From positions 36,232 through 100,231 of the forward strand of contig JALSNX010000020.1 in NCBI GenBank assembly GCA_026986775.1: a stretch of 64,000 bases of DNA, read 5' to 3'. The notes beneath the pieces were generated by a model. The model did no database searches. It worked only from the letters and a program-made list of their open reading frames with translations, and was not told the DNA's origin. Below, piece after piece: positions 1 through 8,917 of this stretch (position 1 is the first letter of the stretch; each line of letters opens with the position of its first letter). The position numbers and the translations under genes were made by a program. Source of the stretch: Caldifarciminota bacterium (lineage in GTDB: Bacteria; Hydrothermota; Hydrothermia; UBA1063; CAJXJZ01).

Positions 1-1767
1 TTCAAGTTTTTCAAGAGTCAATGGCTCGTCGGCAAAGTAATGCTCAAACCCCAGAAAGATAAGGTATGAGTAAAGGTGTGCTTCGTACCTGTTCATATTA
101 AAGGGTATGTTTATAATAATTCTTCTGCCAGAAGGGTGAATTGCAAAATAGTCAGAAGATTCCTTAATCTCCAGTGATGGTATATCCAGTTTGTAAAAAT
201 AAGACGATATTCGTTTAAGTATTTCAAGGGTATCTGTGTCTCTGTAATAATGGTAGAGGATAAGTCTATTTTCTTTTGACTGTACCTTTATGGCCAGGTC
301 TGGCTTTTCGCTGACGGTTTTATGAACTATGTAGGGTTCATTATCCCAGCCGGGAAATTCTGTTATAATGTCTTTTACCAGAGCTCCTCCTGAGAGGAGT
401 ACATTTTTAAAAATTGAGGAGAACATCTGGACACTACCGTCATGAGCTGTATTTTTCATTGATGCCCGTAGAAGTATGCGCTTCCTGGAAATGCCGGGAA
501 ATATTGGCCTCATTTCTACATAATAATTTTCTTTGGGCTCTGGTGAGACAAGATAAAAAGGATAATACCCTTTCTTTAAGAATGTAATGTTATCATCTAC
601 TTCTGTTTTGAAAACCCCCAATTTTCCGGAAATAGTATAACCCCTTTCATGCTTTATAAGAGTATTTTCAAGTGGAAGGCCGCCACCGTGCACAATTCCT
701 GCAATCTCGTCGTTTCTTAGGTCTTCTATGCTGTGAACATTAGTTATTGCCTGAAAGCCTTTAAATGAAACCTCAATTTCGTTCTCAGGTATGTCTGTTT
801 TCAGAAGGATATACACACTCCCTCTCTCCTCAACAGTATCGGAGCTTTTTATAACCTCTCCATTTTTTGCTTTTATTCTTACTTTCAACCCTCTTTTCGC
901 GTATTCTCCCCGATTATCAAAAAATGATAGATGCACCAGTTTTAGATTGCCAAATTCTCTCACACTCTGACTGAAGGATACAATTGGAACGTACTCTGGA
1001 TTTGTATATCTAAAGGGAAATATTTCAATTCCCTTTGGGGTTGTTCCCTTTATGTGAAGCTTTTTCCATGAAGCAGGATAGAGCACCTTTATGTATTCTT
1101 CTTCTATGGTATAGTGTCCCCATGAAGTATCGTCAATCGTAACTTCTAAAGAGGCAATATTTATATCTTTACGGGAAATTACGATTTCGCGGGGAGTGTG
1201 TCTTTTAAGTGTAAGTCTAAAATTGCAACCATCCTCTAATACCCACTTTATACCTTCATATAAAAGCTTTGCCTCTTCTTTAAGATATGAATCACTCCGC
1301 AACCTTTTTTCTTCATCAGGATTGATTATATATCCCGGTTCAACAAGAACTGAAAACGGAGAAGATTTAAGCACAGTGTATCGGGCAGGCATAGGACCAA
1401 AGGGAATCTGCCCCCGGTGTTTTGAAAATACTTCCGCAAGTTTTCTGCCCAGAGATACAGAGGGACCTTCAAACTCAAAGGGTACAAAAACTTCAAAACG
1501 GTTTACATGAGTATTTCTTTCAGAGTTTGCATTGTGATGTATTGATAAAAATAGACATGGTGAGAGCTTTCTGGCAATTTCCACCCGCTCTTTTAGTGTC
1601 AGAGTGACATCCTTTGTTCTTGTAAGAAAAACCTCAAAGCCATCGTTTTCAAGTAATGTTTTTAAAAAATAGGCAACACGGAGATTAACGTCTTTTTCCA
1701 GAAGGCCTGTTGGGCCCACTGCTCCCTGTTCTTTTCCACCGTGTCCGGGGTCTATGAGAATCTTCAT
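1..1767 (-). CDS. N-acetylmuramoyl-L-alanine amidase (Amidase_3), 3' end outside window
   Basis: Reading from the ATG at 1767 leftwards, the frame stays open to base 1, giving at least 589 residues, so the C-terminus is missing. The N-terminus MKILIDPGHGG, then E24 and the later SIHHNA and VLVEPGY motifs carry the His/Glu zinc-ligand pattern of Amidase_3 enzymes (AmiC/CwlM family), which cut the amide bond between N-acetylmuramic acid and the stem peptide. The catalytic domain takes about the first 200 residues. The remaining 390 or more are a long, beta-rich extension that I do not recognise. No signal peptide is visible at this start, which is odd for a wall enzyme. A TTGCAA/TATAAT promoter lies just upstream and there is no clear Shine-Dalgarno site. 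It diverges from the beta-barrel gene at 1857. Confidence 0.85.
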   Translation of the reverse strand, partial: MKILIDPGHGGKEQGAVGPTGLLEKDVNLRVAYFLKTLLENDGFEVFLTRTKDVTLTLKERVEIARKLSPCLFLSIHHNANSERNTHVNRFEVFVPFEFEGPSVSLGRKLAEVFSKHRGQIPFGPMPARYTVLKSSPFSVLVEPGYIINPDEEKRLRSDSYLKEEAKLLYEGIKWVLEDGCNFRLTLKRHTPREIVISRKDINIASLEVTIDDTSWGHYTIEEEYIKVLYPASWKKLHIKGTTPKGIEIFPFRYTNPEYVPIVSFSQSVREFGNLKLVHLSFFDNRGEYAKRGLKVRIKAKNGEVIKSSDTVEERGSVYILLKTDIPENEIEVSFKGFQAITNVHSIEDLRNDEIAGIVHGGGLPLENTLIKHERGYTISGKLGVFKTEVDDNITFLKKGYYPFYLVSPEPKENYYVEMRPIFPGISRKRILLRASMKNTAHDGSVQMFSSIFKNVLLSGGALVKDIITEFPGWDNEPYIVHKTVSEKPDLAIKVQSKENRLILYHYYRDTDTLEILKRISSYFYKLDIPSLEIKESSDYFAIHPSGRRIIINIPFNMNRYEAHLYSYLIFLGFEHYFADEPLTLEKLE

Positions 1768-1779
1768 GATCAGTTTTAA

Positions 1780-1807
1780 ATTATAACTAATTATTATTGA
1801 ATTGCAA
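1780..1807 (-). promoter_or_regulatory. Promoter of the amidase gene
   Basis: On the minus strand a TTGCAA hexamer (1802-1807) and a TATAAT hexamer (1780-1785) are 16 nt apart. The -10 ends 12 nt before the ATG at 1767, so the predicted 5' leader is only about 5 nt. Confidence 0.55.
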
Positions 1808-1820
1808 AGTTATCACAGGG

Positions 1821-1850
1821 TTACTGTGAACGGGGCAGAGAGTTTATAAT
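1821..1850 (+). promoter_or_regulatory. Promoter of the beta-barrel/tilS/ftsH operon
   Basis: TATAAT at 1845-1850 lies 6 nt before the ATG at 1857, with a weak TTACTG -35 at 1821-1826. The predicted transcription start falls on or next to the start codon, and no Shine-Dalgarno is present. This suggests a leaderless mRNA. Confidence 0.5.
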
Positions 1851-1856
1851 AATTTC

Positions 1857-3038
1857 ATGACCATAATGACATATCTGCTATTTGCACTGTTAGGTGGGCT
1901 TTCAGGGAACATTGGCTTTTACAGTGAGGGATACCTTTATAAACAGAATCCATTTGTTGTTGTTGAAGGTAAAATTTTATTCAAATATAACCTTACTCCG
2001 CATATATGGATAGACTTTGATGGTTCTTTATATCGCACTTTTGAAAAGGACACACTGTCCTACAGGGACCCTTTTTCAAGACCACAGTATTATCCATATT
2101 CTTATGATACTCAGCCGGTTATCACTCATTACAGATTATTTGAGGTAAGATTTCTTAGAGGTTTTATTGCCCTGAGGCACAAAAACCTTGAAATAAAAAT
2201 AGGCCGTGACACACTTAAATGGCCGTCTTTGCTTTTTATATATGGGAATGAGTATCCATTTGACTTTCTTTACCATATAAGATACAGCAAAGGGGCGATT
2301 TCATTTGCGAGTTTTAATGCGGGTCTTCAGGATACTTTTGAATTAAAGAGACTTGCAGCACAACTTGTTGTATTAAAACCACTTGAGAATCTCAAATTAT
2401 TTTTAGCAGAAGGTGTAATTTATACAAGACCCAATCTCTTAAAGTATGTAAATCCTGTGGCACCTTATTATGTAATTCAAAGAACAAGTGATGATGGACC
2501 TGAGGATCTCATGGGACTTGTTGGCTTTGAGTACAGAGGAGTAAGATTTTTCTTTTTAAACGATGATTTTATTATAGATAGAGGTGGGACCTCAAAATAC
2601 GGAACTGAACTTGGAATAAGATACAAAAGCCTTGACTTCAGTTTTATCAGGATCCCAAGGTACACCTATACACATTACACAGATACCAACAACTGGGCGA
2701 TAAATAATGTACCAATTGGCTATCCTTACGGTCCAGATGTACTTGATTTTTATCTCAAAGCTAACATGGGTAAAATCAGGATTGAACTCTGTTATCTGAA
2801 TCATGGTGAAGGAATTATGACAGAGCACTGGCTACATTCAGGAATGCCCAAAAATCCTCCTGTTCCATCCGGGGTTGTTGAGAAAATACAGGGTGTTAGC
2901 ATAAAAAAGGTGCTGGGAGAGGAAAAAGAGATAGGAGTTTTTCTCTACAGGTTCAAAAATTACAGGAATGTGCCAGATATGAGAGAAACAAGGATGGGCA
3001 TTTATTTCAAGTTGAAATTCCTCAAAAAAGTGCTCTAA
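1857..3038 (+). CDS. Putative outer-membrane beta-barrel protein
   Basis: 393 residues. The short hydrophobic N-terminus (TYLLFALLGGLSG) looks like a signal peptide. The rest alternates aromatic/hydrophobic and polar residues in short strands separated by turns, typical of an outer-membrane barrel (porin or capsule-assembly-like). I cannot name the family. Two in-frame ATGs (1857 and 1866) are possible; neither has a good Shine-Dalgarno, and the first fits the promoter geometry. It ends 6 nt before tilS and is probably the first gene of the operon that continues through rpe. The function is unknown; an outer-membrane location is inferred. Confidence 0.6.
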   Translation: MTIMTYLLFALLGGLSGNIGFYSEGYLYKQNPFVVVEGKILFKYNLTPHIWIDFDGSLYRTFEKDTLSYRDPFSRPQYYPYSYDTQPVITHYRLFEVRFLRGFIALRHKNLEIKIGRDTLKWPSLLFIYGNEYPFDFLYHIRYSKGAISFASFNAGLQDTFELKRLAAQLVVLKPLENLKLFLAEGVIYTRPNLLKYVNPVAPYYVIQRTSDDGPEDLMGLVGFEYRGVRFFFLNDDFIIDRGGTSKYGTELGIRYKSLDFSFIRIPRYTYTHYTDTNNWAINNVPIGYPYGPDVLDFYLKANMGKIRIELCYLNHGEGIMTEHWLHSGMPKNPPVPSGVVEKIQGVSIKKVLGEEKEIGVFLYRFKNYRNVPDMRETRMGIYFKLKFLKKVL

Positions 3039-3044
3039 TCAACG

Positions 3045-4349
3045 GTGAAGAAATATCTTCTCGGGAAAATTGTCAGATTTGTAAAAGAATGGAATCTATT
3101 AAAAGGTGGTGAAAAGGTACTTGTTGCCCTGTCAGGTGGAGCAGATTCAATTTTTATGACAGAGATGTTCTTTGACCTTGCTCGCATATTTAAGTTAAAA
3201 TTTGAGTGTATTCATATAAATCATGGTATTAGGGGAGAAGAAGCAAAAAAAGACGAGGAATTTGTTCGTGAGTATTGCACGAATAGAGGGCTTTTCCTTA
3301 CAGTAAGGCATGTTGAGGGGCTTAAAAATACGCAATCTGGGCTGGAAGAGCGTGCAAGGAAGGAACGCTATAGAATTTTCTATGAGGTACTGAGAGAGAG
3401 AGATCTTGATTTAATAGCAACGGCGCATACCATGGACGACAATGCGGAAACATTATTGTTCAATCTCATAAGAGGAGCGGGTGTGAGTGGTTTGGCTGGA
3501 ATTCCACCCTCACATGGGAAGGTGATAAGACCCATACTCTGTGTAGAAAGAAAAGATATTTTAGAGTATCTTGAGAGCGTGGGGGAAGGCTATGTGATTG
3601 ATTCCACCAACCTTGAGGATAAATATACACGTAACTACATAAGGAACAGGGTTCTACCTCTATTTGAACACATAAACCAGGCTTACAGGAAACATCTCTT
3701 TCAAACATCACTGATTATGCGGGATATTGAGATATGGAGTAAAAAAAAGGCTGATGAGCTTACAAAAAAAATACTGCATTTTAGCAGCTTTGCCCATGTT
3801 TATGGAATAAAAAATGCCAGTTTACCAGCTTTTGTTTATCTTAACCTTATTAGAGATTATTCACCTGCGCCATCTTACGAGGAGGTATCACAGTTTCTGG
3901 CGATGTTAAGAAGAGGTAGAGGAAAAATGATGCTTAAAGACGTAGAAGTATCCCTCAGTGAGGGAGAGCTCGCCTTTTTAACCGGTAAATATACGTTAGA
4001 CAGTACTTTTGTTGAATCAGATGATGTAATCGTGAACGTTGAGATGAACTATGAGATAAGGGTAAGTGAGGGAAAAGCTGAAGGGAAATTTGAATGTCAG
4101 ATAGATGAGACATTTTTGCCTTTTACCATAAGAACACGATGGGAAGGAGACAGAATTTCGGGAAAGAAGTTGAAAGACCGTTTCATTGACCTCAAAATAC
4201 CATACTGGAGAAGAAGATTCTGGCCTGTTTTTGAAAAAAACGGTGAAATCTTTTTTGTTCCTGGAGTCTTTAAAAAAGAGATAAAAACTGGAAACCTGAA
4301 AGTGGAGGTAAAAAAATATGACGCAAAAAGATTCTCCATTTTTGATTGA
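3045..4349 (+). CDS. tilS: tRNA(Ile)-lysidine synthase TilS
   Basis: 434 residues from a GTG start. The N-terminal PP-loop ATPase motif SGGADS is at residues 30-35, followed by the HINHGIRGEEA and TAHTMDDNAETLL motifs of the family. TilS converts C34 of the AUA-decoding tRNA-Ile anticodon to lysidine, using ATP and lysine, in the cytoplasm. The C-terminal region (about 330-434) corresponds to the tRNA-binding TilS_C domains and contains a TRWEGDRI segment. The last 32 bp overlap hpt in another frame. The tilS-hpt-ftsH order is a classic conserved neighbourhood and supports the assignment. No strong Shine-Dalgarno precedes the GTG, so translation may be coupled to the upstream gene 6 nt away. 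Confidence 0.93.
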   Translation: MKKYLLGKIVRFVKEWNLLKGGEKVLVALSGGADSIFMTEMFFDLARIFKLKFECIHINHGIRGEEAKKDEEFVREYCTNRGLFLTVRHVEGLKNTQSGLEERARKERYRIFYEVLRERDLDLIATAHTMDDNAETLLFNLIRGAGVSGLAGIPPSHGKVIRPILCVERKDILEYLESVGEGYVIDSTNLEDKYTRNYIRNRVLPLFEHINQAYRKHLFQTSLIMRDIEIWSKKKADELTKKILHFSSFAHVYGIKNASLPAFVYLNLIRDYSPAPSYEEVSQFLAMLRRGRGKMMLKDVEVSLSEGELAFLTGKYTLDSTFVESDDVIVNVEMNYEIRVSEGKAEGKFECQIDETFLPFTIRTRWEGDRISGKKLKDRFIDLKIPYWRRRFWPVFEKNGEIFFVPGVFKKEIKTGNLKVEVKKYDAKRFSIFD

Positions 4350-4842
4350 GGAGGAGAAAATAAAAGATAGAATAAAAGAGCTTGCTCTGGAAATAAAGAG
4401 GGACTACGAAGGTAAAAGACCTCTATTTGTTGGTATCCTGAAGGGTGCATTTATCTTTCTTGCAGACCTTGTTCGGGCCATTGACATGGACCTTGAAATA
4501 GATTTCCTTGCTGTATCAAGTTATGGCAAATTCACAGAAACCACAGGTGAAGTTGAAATTCTCAAGGACCTTCAGATACCAGTGAAAGGACGACATGTGA
4601 TAATTGTTGAGGACATTGTGGATACAGGCCTTACACTGAAATACATAAAGGATATGATACTCTCCCGTGGCCCTGCCAGTCTGAGGATATGCGCGCTTTT
4701 AGATAAAAAGGAAAGAAGAAGAGTGGATATTGATGCCGATTATGTGGGTTTCTCTGTGCCTGACAGGTTTCTTGTGGGATACGGTCTTGATGTTGCTGAA
4801 AAGTACAGAAACCTTCCATATATAAAGGAGATTGAAAGTTGA
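4318..4842 (+). CDS. hpt: Hypoxanthine phosphoribosyltransferase
   Basis: 174 residues, the usual size for bacterial Hpt. The PRPP-binding signature EDIVDTG sits mid-protein, preceded by the FVGILKGAFIF segment typical of Hpt. The enzyme salvages hypoxanthine (often guanine too) to the nucleotide using PRPP. The ATG at 4318 has a GGAGGT Shine-Dalgarno lying inside tilS, which decides the start and gives a 32-bp overlap with tilS. Its stop codon overlaps the TTG start of ftsH. Confidence 0.93.
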   Translation: MTQKDSPFLIEEEKIKDRIKELALEIKRDYEGKRPLFVGILKGAFIFLADLVRAIDMDLEIDFLAVSSYGKFTETTGEVEILKDLQIPVKGRHVIIVEDIVDTGLTLKYIKDMILSRGPASLRICALLDKKERRRVDIDADYVGFSVPDRFLVGYGLDVAEKYRNLPYIKEIES

Positions 4843-6668
4843 ACACAAACTGGTTTAAAACCCTCTTAATCTGGCTTATACTTTTCTTTTCAGTGGTTGT
4901 TATAGCAAACTATCTCACCGCTCAACAGAAAACGGTAAACATAGGTTTTTCTGAATTTATGGATGAGGTTGAAAAAGGGCATGTAAAGAGCATTCTGATA
5001 GAGGGCAATGATGTGAAAGGTGTTTTAAAGGTTCCATTAAAGGTGAACGGCACAGAATTTACATCCTTTAAAACGAGAATTCCCTATGAAGACCCTGAAC
5101 TGGTACGAGACCTTGTAAAGCGCGGAGTTGAAGTTAATGCAAAAAGCAGAAAACTTTACTGGGATATATTGATAGGCAACCTACCATGGATTATACTCCT
5201 TGGTGTGTTCTGGTTTTTCCTTATGGGTAGATTGGGAGCAGGTCCAAAGGATGCCATAAAGTTTGGAAAAAGCAGTGTGAAAGTTCTTAAAGAATCCAAG
5301 CCTAAGGTTACATTTGAAGATGTGGCCGGCTGTGAAGAGGCAAAAGAGGAGTTGCGTGAGGTAATAGATTTTCTCAAACATCCTGAAAAGTACCGTAGAA
5401 TAGGTGCGAGAATACCCAAAGGTGTGCTTCTTGTAGGACCGCCGGGAACCGGAAAAACTCTCCTTGCAAGGGCTGTGGCTGGTGAGGCTGAGGTTCCATT
5501 TCTTTCAATTTCAGGTTCGGAGTTTGTGGAACTGTTTGTTGGAATTGGTGCCGCGAGGGTAAGGGACCTCTTTGACCAGGCCAAGGCAAATAGCCCATGT
5601 ATAGTATTCATAGATGAGATTGATGCAGTGGGAAGATTAAGGGGAGCCGGTCTTGGTGGTGGACACGATGAAAGGGAGCAAACTCTCAATCAATTGCTTG
5701 TTGAGATGGATGGCTTTGATGCATCAGAAGGAATAGTTGTGATGGCTGCCACCAACAGGCCGGATATTCTGGACCCCGCTCTTTTGAGGCCAGGGCGTTT
5801 TGACAGACAGATAGTTGTTCCAGTGCCAGATATACACGGCAGGGAACAGATCTTAAGAATACATGCAAAGAATGTACCTATCGGTGATGACGTTGATTTT
5901 GAACTTATAGCGCGCCAGACTCCTGGTTTTACCGGGGCAGACCTTGCCAATCTGGTTAATGAGGCAGCACTTCTTGCTGCAAGGGAAAACAGTGTCAAAG
6001 TTTTGATGAAGCATTTTGAAGAGGCCAAAGACAAGATAATTATGGGAGTTGCCCGAAAAAGTGCGGTAATAGAAGAAGAAGACAAGGAAAGAATAGCCTA
6101 CCATGAATCAGGTCATGCTATAGTCTCAAAGAAGTTAAAGTATGCTGACCCTGTTCACAAGGTCACCATTATACCACACGGAAGGGCACTGGGGGTCACA
6201 CAACAGTTACCTGAAAGGGATAGGTATCTTTATCCAAAAGAATACATCCTTGACCAGATAACCGTTCTTCTTGGTGGACGTGCAGCCGAGAAACTTATAT
6301 ATGGAAGTGAGTCCACTGGAGCGGCCAATGACCTTGAAAGAGCCACCCAACTTGCGAGGAAAATGGTTTGTGAATGGGGAATGTCTGAAAAGGTGGGGCC
6401 TGTTGTGTGGGGCAAAACAGAGGAAGAGGTATTTTTAGGACGTGAACTTGGTGTAAAGAAATATTATTCAGATGATACTGCAAAATTGATTGATGAGGAG
6501 ATAAAGCGTATCGTGGAAGAGGCAGAACAAAGGGCATTGAATATCTTAAAAGACAATAAAGATGCGCTTAAAATTATGGTGGAGAAGCTACTTGAAAAAG
6601 AGGTAATTTCAGGTGAAGAACTTGAGGAGATTCTAAATGGACAAAGAGAAAGCAGAGAAGATACTTGA
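4839..6668 (+). CDS. ftsH: ATP-dependent zinc metalloprotease FtsH
   Basis: 609 residues. Two N-terminal membrane segments (about 7-26 and 108-128) flank an extracytoplasmic loop. The AAA+ domain has Walker A GPPGTGKT at 200-207, Walker [10 protein letters not shown] and the second-region-of-homology [17 protein letters not shown]. The M41 protease zinc motif HESGH is at 422-426. FtsH is a membrane-anchored hexamer that degrades misassembled membrane proteins and regulatory proteins. The start is TTG at 4839, overlapping the hpt stop as TTGA, with AAGGAG 8 nt upstream. No cysteine-rich or other insertion is seen and length is normal. Confidence 0.97.
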   Translation: MNTNWFKTLLIWLILFFSVVVIANYLTAQQKTVNIGFSEFMDEVEKGHVKSILIEGNDVKGVLKVPLKVNGTEFTSFKTRIPYEDPELVRDLVKRGVEVNAKSRKLYWDILIGNLPWIILLGVFWFFLMGRLGAGPKDAIKFGKSSVKVLKESKPKVTFEDVAGCEEAKEELREVIDFLKHPEKYRRIGARIPKGVLLVGPPGTGKTLLARAVAGEAEVPFLSISGSEFVELFVGIGAARVRDLFDQAKANSPCIVFIDEIDAVGRLRGAGLGGGHDEREQTLNQLLVEMDGFDASEGIVVMAATNRPDILDPALLRPGRFDRQIVVPVPDIHGREQILRIHAKNVPIGDDVDFELIARQTPGFTGADLANLVNEAALLAARENSVKVLMKHFEEAKDKIIMGVARKSAVIEEEDKERIAYHESGHAIVSKKLKYADPVHKVTIIPHGRALGVTQQLPERDRYLYPKEYILDQITVLLGGRAAEKLIYGSESTGAANDLERATQLARKMVCEWGMSEKVGPVVWGKTEEEVFLGRELGVKKYYSDDTAKLIDEEIKRIVEEAEQRALNILKDNKDALKIMVEKLLEKEVISGEELEEILNGQRESREDT

Positions 6669-7224
6669 ACTGTTTGAGCACTTTGAACGCCTTAAAAATA
6701 CGCCGAGAACAGGCTTTACTTATTTTGGAATAAAACATCCTGAATCAGTGGCTGAACATTCTTATATGGTGATTCTTATTACGCTGATTATGGCATTGAT
6801 GCTTGAGGAGAAAGGTGAAAAGATAGATATTAAAAAGGCTCTTATTATGGCCATCTTACATGAGGCAGGAGAGGTATTTATTGGTGATTTACACAAGATG
6901 ACAAGAAGATATATCGGGAATGAGAAGGTTGAACAGGCAGAAGAAAAAGCAGCATTTGACCTGTTCTCTCTATTACCAGACCAAATTAAAGCAAAGTTAA
7001 TGGATATTTATCTGGAGTTTAACAGGAGAAAGTCCAGGGAAGCGGTGCTTGTGTCGTCAGCGGATAAACTTGAACTGTTGCTATTCGTATATTTACTTGA
7101 GAAATGGGGGTATTCCAACCTTGGAGATTTTTTTGAACATTCTGGCAATCTTAATATGATAAAAGAGCCATTTATGCGTTTCATGGTTGATGTTCTTCTG
7201 GAGAAAAGGGAGAAAAAAGTATGA
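6637..7224 (+). CDS. HD-domain phosphohydrolase (YfbR/HDDC2-like)
   Basis: 195 residues. The pattern VAEHSYMV (H41), ILHEAGEVFIGD (H75, E76, E79, D84) and SSADKLELL matches HD-superfamily nucleotidases of the YfbR/HDDC2 type, which dephosphorylate deoxynucleoside 5'-monophosphates. The diagnostic HD doublet reads His-Glu (75-76) here rather than His-Asp, a conservative but notable change at a metal ligand. The ATG at 6637 lies inside the ftsH 3' end (32-bp overlap) behind a GAGGAG site. The stop overlaps the rpe start as ATGA. Substrate is not determinable from sequence. Confidence 0.75.
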   Translation: MDKEKAEKILELFEHFERLKNTPRTGFTYFGIKHPESVAEHSYMVILITLIMALMLEEKGEKIDIKKALIMAILHEAGEVFIGDLHKMTRRYIGNEKVEQAEEKAAFDLFSLLPDQIKAKLMDIYLEFNRRKSREAVLVSSADKLELLLFVYLLEKWGYSNLGDFFEHSGNLNMIKEPFMRFMVDVLLEKREKKV

Positions 7225-7862
7225 AAGTATCACCATCTATAATCGCCACAGAGTTTTTAAATCTGAAGCATACATTAAAAGAACTTGAAAAAGCAGGTGC
7301 AGACTTTATTCATCTTGATGTAATGGATGGTGTGTTTGTTAATAATATCACCTTTGGACCCGATATAGCCGCTGAAATAATGGAAAATACAGCAATACCG
7401 GGCGATACGCATCTTATGATTCAGAATCCCGAAAAGTATATAGACAGGTTCCTTGAGGTTCGCACGGAGTATGTGACTTTTCATATTGAATCTGAAGGCA
7501 ATAAAGACAGGATCATTGACAGAATAAAGGAAAAGGGGAAAAAAGCTGGAATTACGCTTAACCCGGCTACTCCCCTTTCTGAAATAGAGCCCTATCTGAA
7601 AAAAGTGGACCTTGTTCTTATCATGACCGTACACCCAGGATTTTATGGTCAAAGGTTCAGAGAAGATGCGTTTGAAAAACTGAAGTTGATTAAAAAAATA
7701 AGAGATTCTAAAGGGTATGATTTTCTGATAGAGGTTGATGGTGGAATAAACGATAAAACTGCACCTTTGGTCGCACCATATGTGGACATAGTAGTTTCAG
7801 GGTCCTTCATCTTTAAAGGCGATAATATTAGAGATAGGATTTCGTTCTTGAAACAACTTTGA
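7221..7862 (+). CDS. rpe: Ribulose-phosphate 3-epimerase
   Basis: 213 residues, a standard length. The N-terminus SPSIIATEF, the HLDVMDG motif (H31, D33), DTHLMI, MTVHPGFYGQ and EVDGGI are the (beta/alpha)8-barrel signatures of Rpe, with the two metal-ligand His and catalytic Asp residues present. It interconverts ribulose 5-phosphate and xylulose 5-phosphate in the pentose phosphate pathway. The start overlaps the HD-hydrolase stop by 4 bp. It is the last gene of the operon; the next promoter begins inside its 3' end. Confidence 0.95.
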   Translation: MKVSPSIIATEFLNLKHTLKELEKAGADFIHLDVMDGVFVNNITFGPDIAAEIMENTAIPGDTHLMIQNPEKYIDRFLEVRTEYVTFHIESEGNKDRIIDRIKEKGKKAGITLNPATPLSEIEPYLKKVDLVLIMTVHPGFYGQRFREDAFEKLKLIKKIRDSKGYDFLIEVDGGINDKTAPLVAPYVDIVVSGSFIFKGDNIRDRISFLKQL

Positions 7863-7876
7863 GATTGGTTTATAAT
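7848..7876 (+). promoter_or_regulatory. Promoter of the rpsP-rplS operon
   Basis: TTGAAA (7848-7853) and TATAAT (7871-7876) are 17 nt apart, with the -35 inside the end of rpe. The rpsP GTG follows 33 nt after the -10, behind a GAGGAGG site, so this transcript has a normal leader. Confidence 0.8.
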
Positions 7877-7909
7877 TTTTAAACTATCATAAGAGGAGGT
7901 TTGGACTAA

Positions 7910-8161
7910 GTGGTTAAAATTAGATTGCAGCGAGTTGGAAAGAGAAATAGACCGCACTACAGACTGGTGGTTATAGATTCAAGAGAAGCAGTTGGCGGTA
8001 AAATTTTGGCCAATGTAGGTTCATATGATCCATTGAAAGAGGTGATACAGATAAATCTGCCAGAAGTAGAAAGATGGATATCTCTCGGAGCACAGCTTAC
8101 TCCGAGAGCCAAGGCACTCATAAAACTATATACCAAATCCACTCATGTGGTAAAATCCTAA
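7910..8161 (+). CDS. rpsP: 30S ribosomal protein S16
   Basis: 83 residues from a GTG start, preceded by GAGGAGG at 7893-7899. The N-terminus [20 protein letters not shown] is characteristic of S16, an early-assembling small-subunit protein bound to 16S rRNA. It heads the widely conserved rpsP-khpA-rimM-trmD-rplS cluster. Confidence 0.97.
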   Translation: MVKIRLQRVGKRNRPHYRLVVIDSREAVGGKILANVGSYDPLKEVIQINLPEVERWISLGAQLTPRAKALIKLYTKSTHVVKS

Positions 8162-8175
8162 AAGGAGGTAGTAAC

Positions 8176-8415
8176 ATGGGAGAGATTAAAGATCTCATAG
8201 AGTACATCGCAAAGGAACTCGTAGACCATCCTGATCTCGTATCCGTGAAAGAAATACCTGGCGAAAAAACAGTCATCTATGAACTCAAGGTTGGAGAGGG
8301 TGACCTCGGTAAGGTGATTGGTAAAGAAGGAAGAACGGCAAAGGCCATCAGAGCCATCATTGCAGCTGCTGCAATGAAGAAAGGCAAGAGGGCCGTCCTG
8401 GAGATACTTGAATAG
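8176..8415 (+). CDS. khpA: KH-domain RNA-binding protein KhpA (YlqC family)
   Basis: 79 residues starting at the ATG at 8176, chosen because AAAGGAGG lies just upstream; a longer in-frame reading would run back into rpsP. The single KH domain is identified by [18 protein letters not shown], which contains the GxxG loop. KhpA is a small cytoplasmic RNA-binding protein that pairs with KhpB in many bacteria and affects RNA fate and cell size. Its position between rpsP and rimM is the usual one. Its last 8 bp overlap rimM. Confidence 0.92.
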   Translation: MGEIKDLIEYIAKELVDHPDLVSVKEIPGEKTVIYELKVGEGDLGKVIGKEGRTAKAIRAIIAAAAMKKGKRAVLEILE

Positions 8416-8917
8416 TGAAGTATCTCTTGTTGCAGTTGCCAGAATAATAAAGCCTTTCGGGCTAAGAGGTGAAGTCAAACTTCACCTCTTAGCCGATTTA
8501 AAAGATTTCCTTACCTATCAAGAATTCCTTGTAAAAGAAAAATTCTTCCTTAGAAGACTTGTCCCTGTCAGTACTCGTGGTGGAGGCACTATAATGCTTT
8601 TTGAAGGTTATGCATCACGTGATGATGCAGAAGCGTTACGTGGAAAAACCCTTTATATCAGGGAAGAGGACCTCTTAGAGAAAAACCATATTGATGAGTT
8701 TTATTCTTTTGACCTTGAGGGTCTTTCTGTGGTTGACATAAATGATATAGAAATAGGAATTGTCAGAGAGATGGTTGACTTAAATGGAAGATGGTACCTT
8801 GATGTTGCAGGTGAAAGGGATGTCTTGATACCATTTGTTAAACCCCTTGTCAAAAGGGTGGAGTGGCAGAGCAAAATAGTAAGAGTTGATTTACCTGAAG
8901 GGTTCCTTGATATATGA
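8408..8917 (+). CDS. rimM: 16S rRNA processing protein RimM
   Basis: 169 residues from a TTG at 8408, overlapping khpA by 8 bp, with GGAG a few bases upstream. No ATG or GTG in this frame precedes the conserved start. The N-terminal RimM domain begins [18 protein letters not shown]; the C-terminal half is a PRC-barrel ([13 protein letters not shown]) that binds S19. RimM assists 30S subunit maturation. It sits between khpA and trmD as expected and ends in an ATGA overlap with trmD. Confidence 0.93.
   Translation: MNSEVSLVAVARIIKPFGLRGEVKLHLLADLKDFLTYQEFLVKEKFFLRRLVPVSTRGGGTIMLFEGYASRDDAEALRGKTLYIREEDLLEKNHIDEFYSFDLEGLSVVDINDIEIGIVREMVDLNGRWYLDVAGERDVLIPFVKPLVKRVEWQSKIVRVDLPEGFLDI

Noticed and set aside
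5156..5689. A 177-codon frame antisense to ftsH
   Set aside because: It is the mirror of a highly conserved AAA+ domain, with no ribosome site. It is a shadow of ftsH codon usage.
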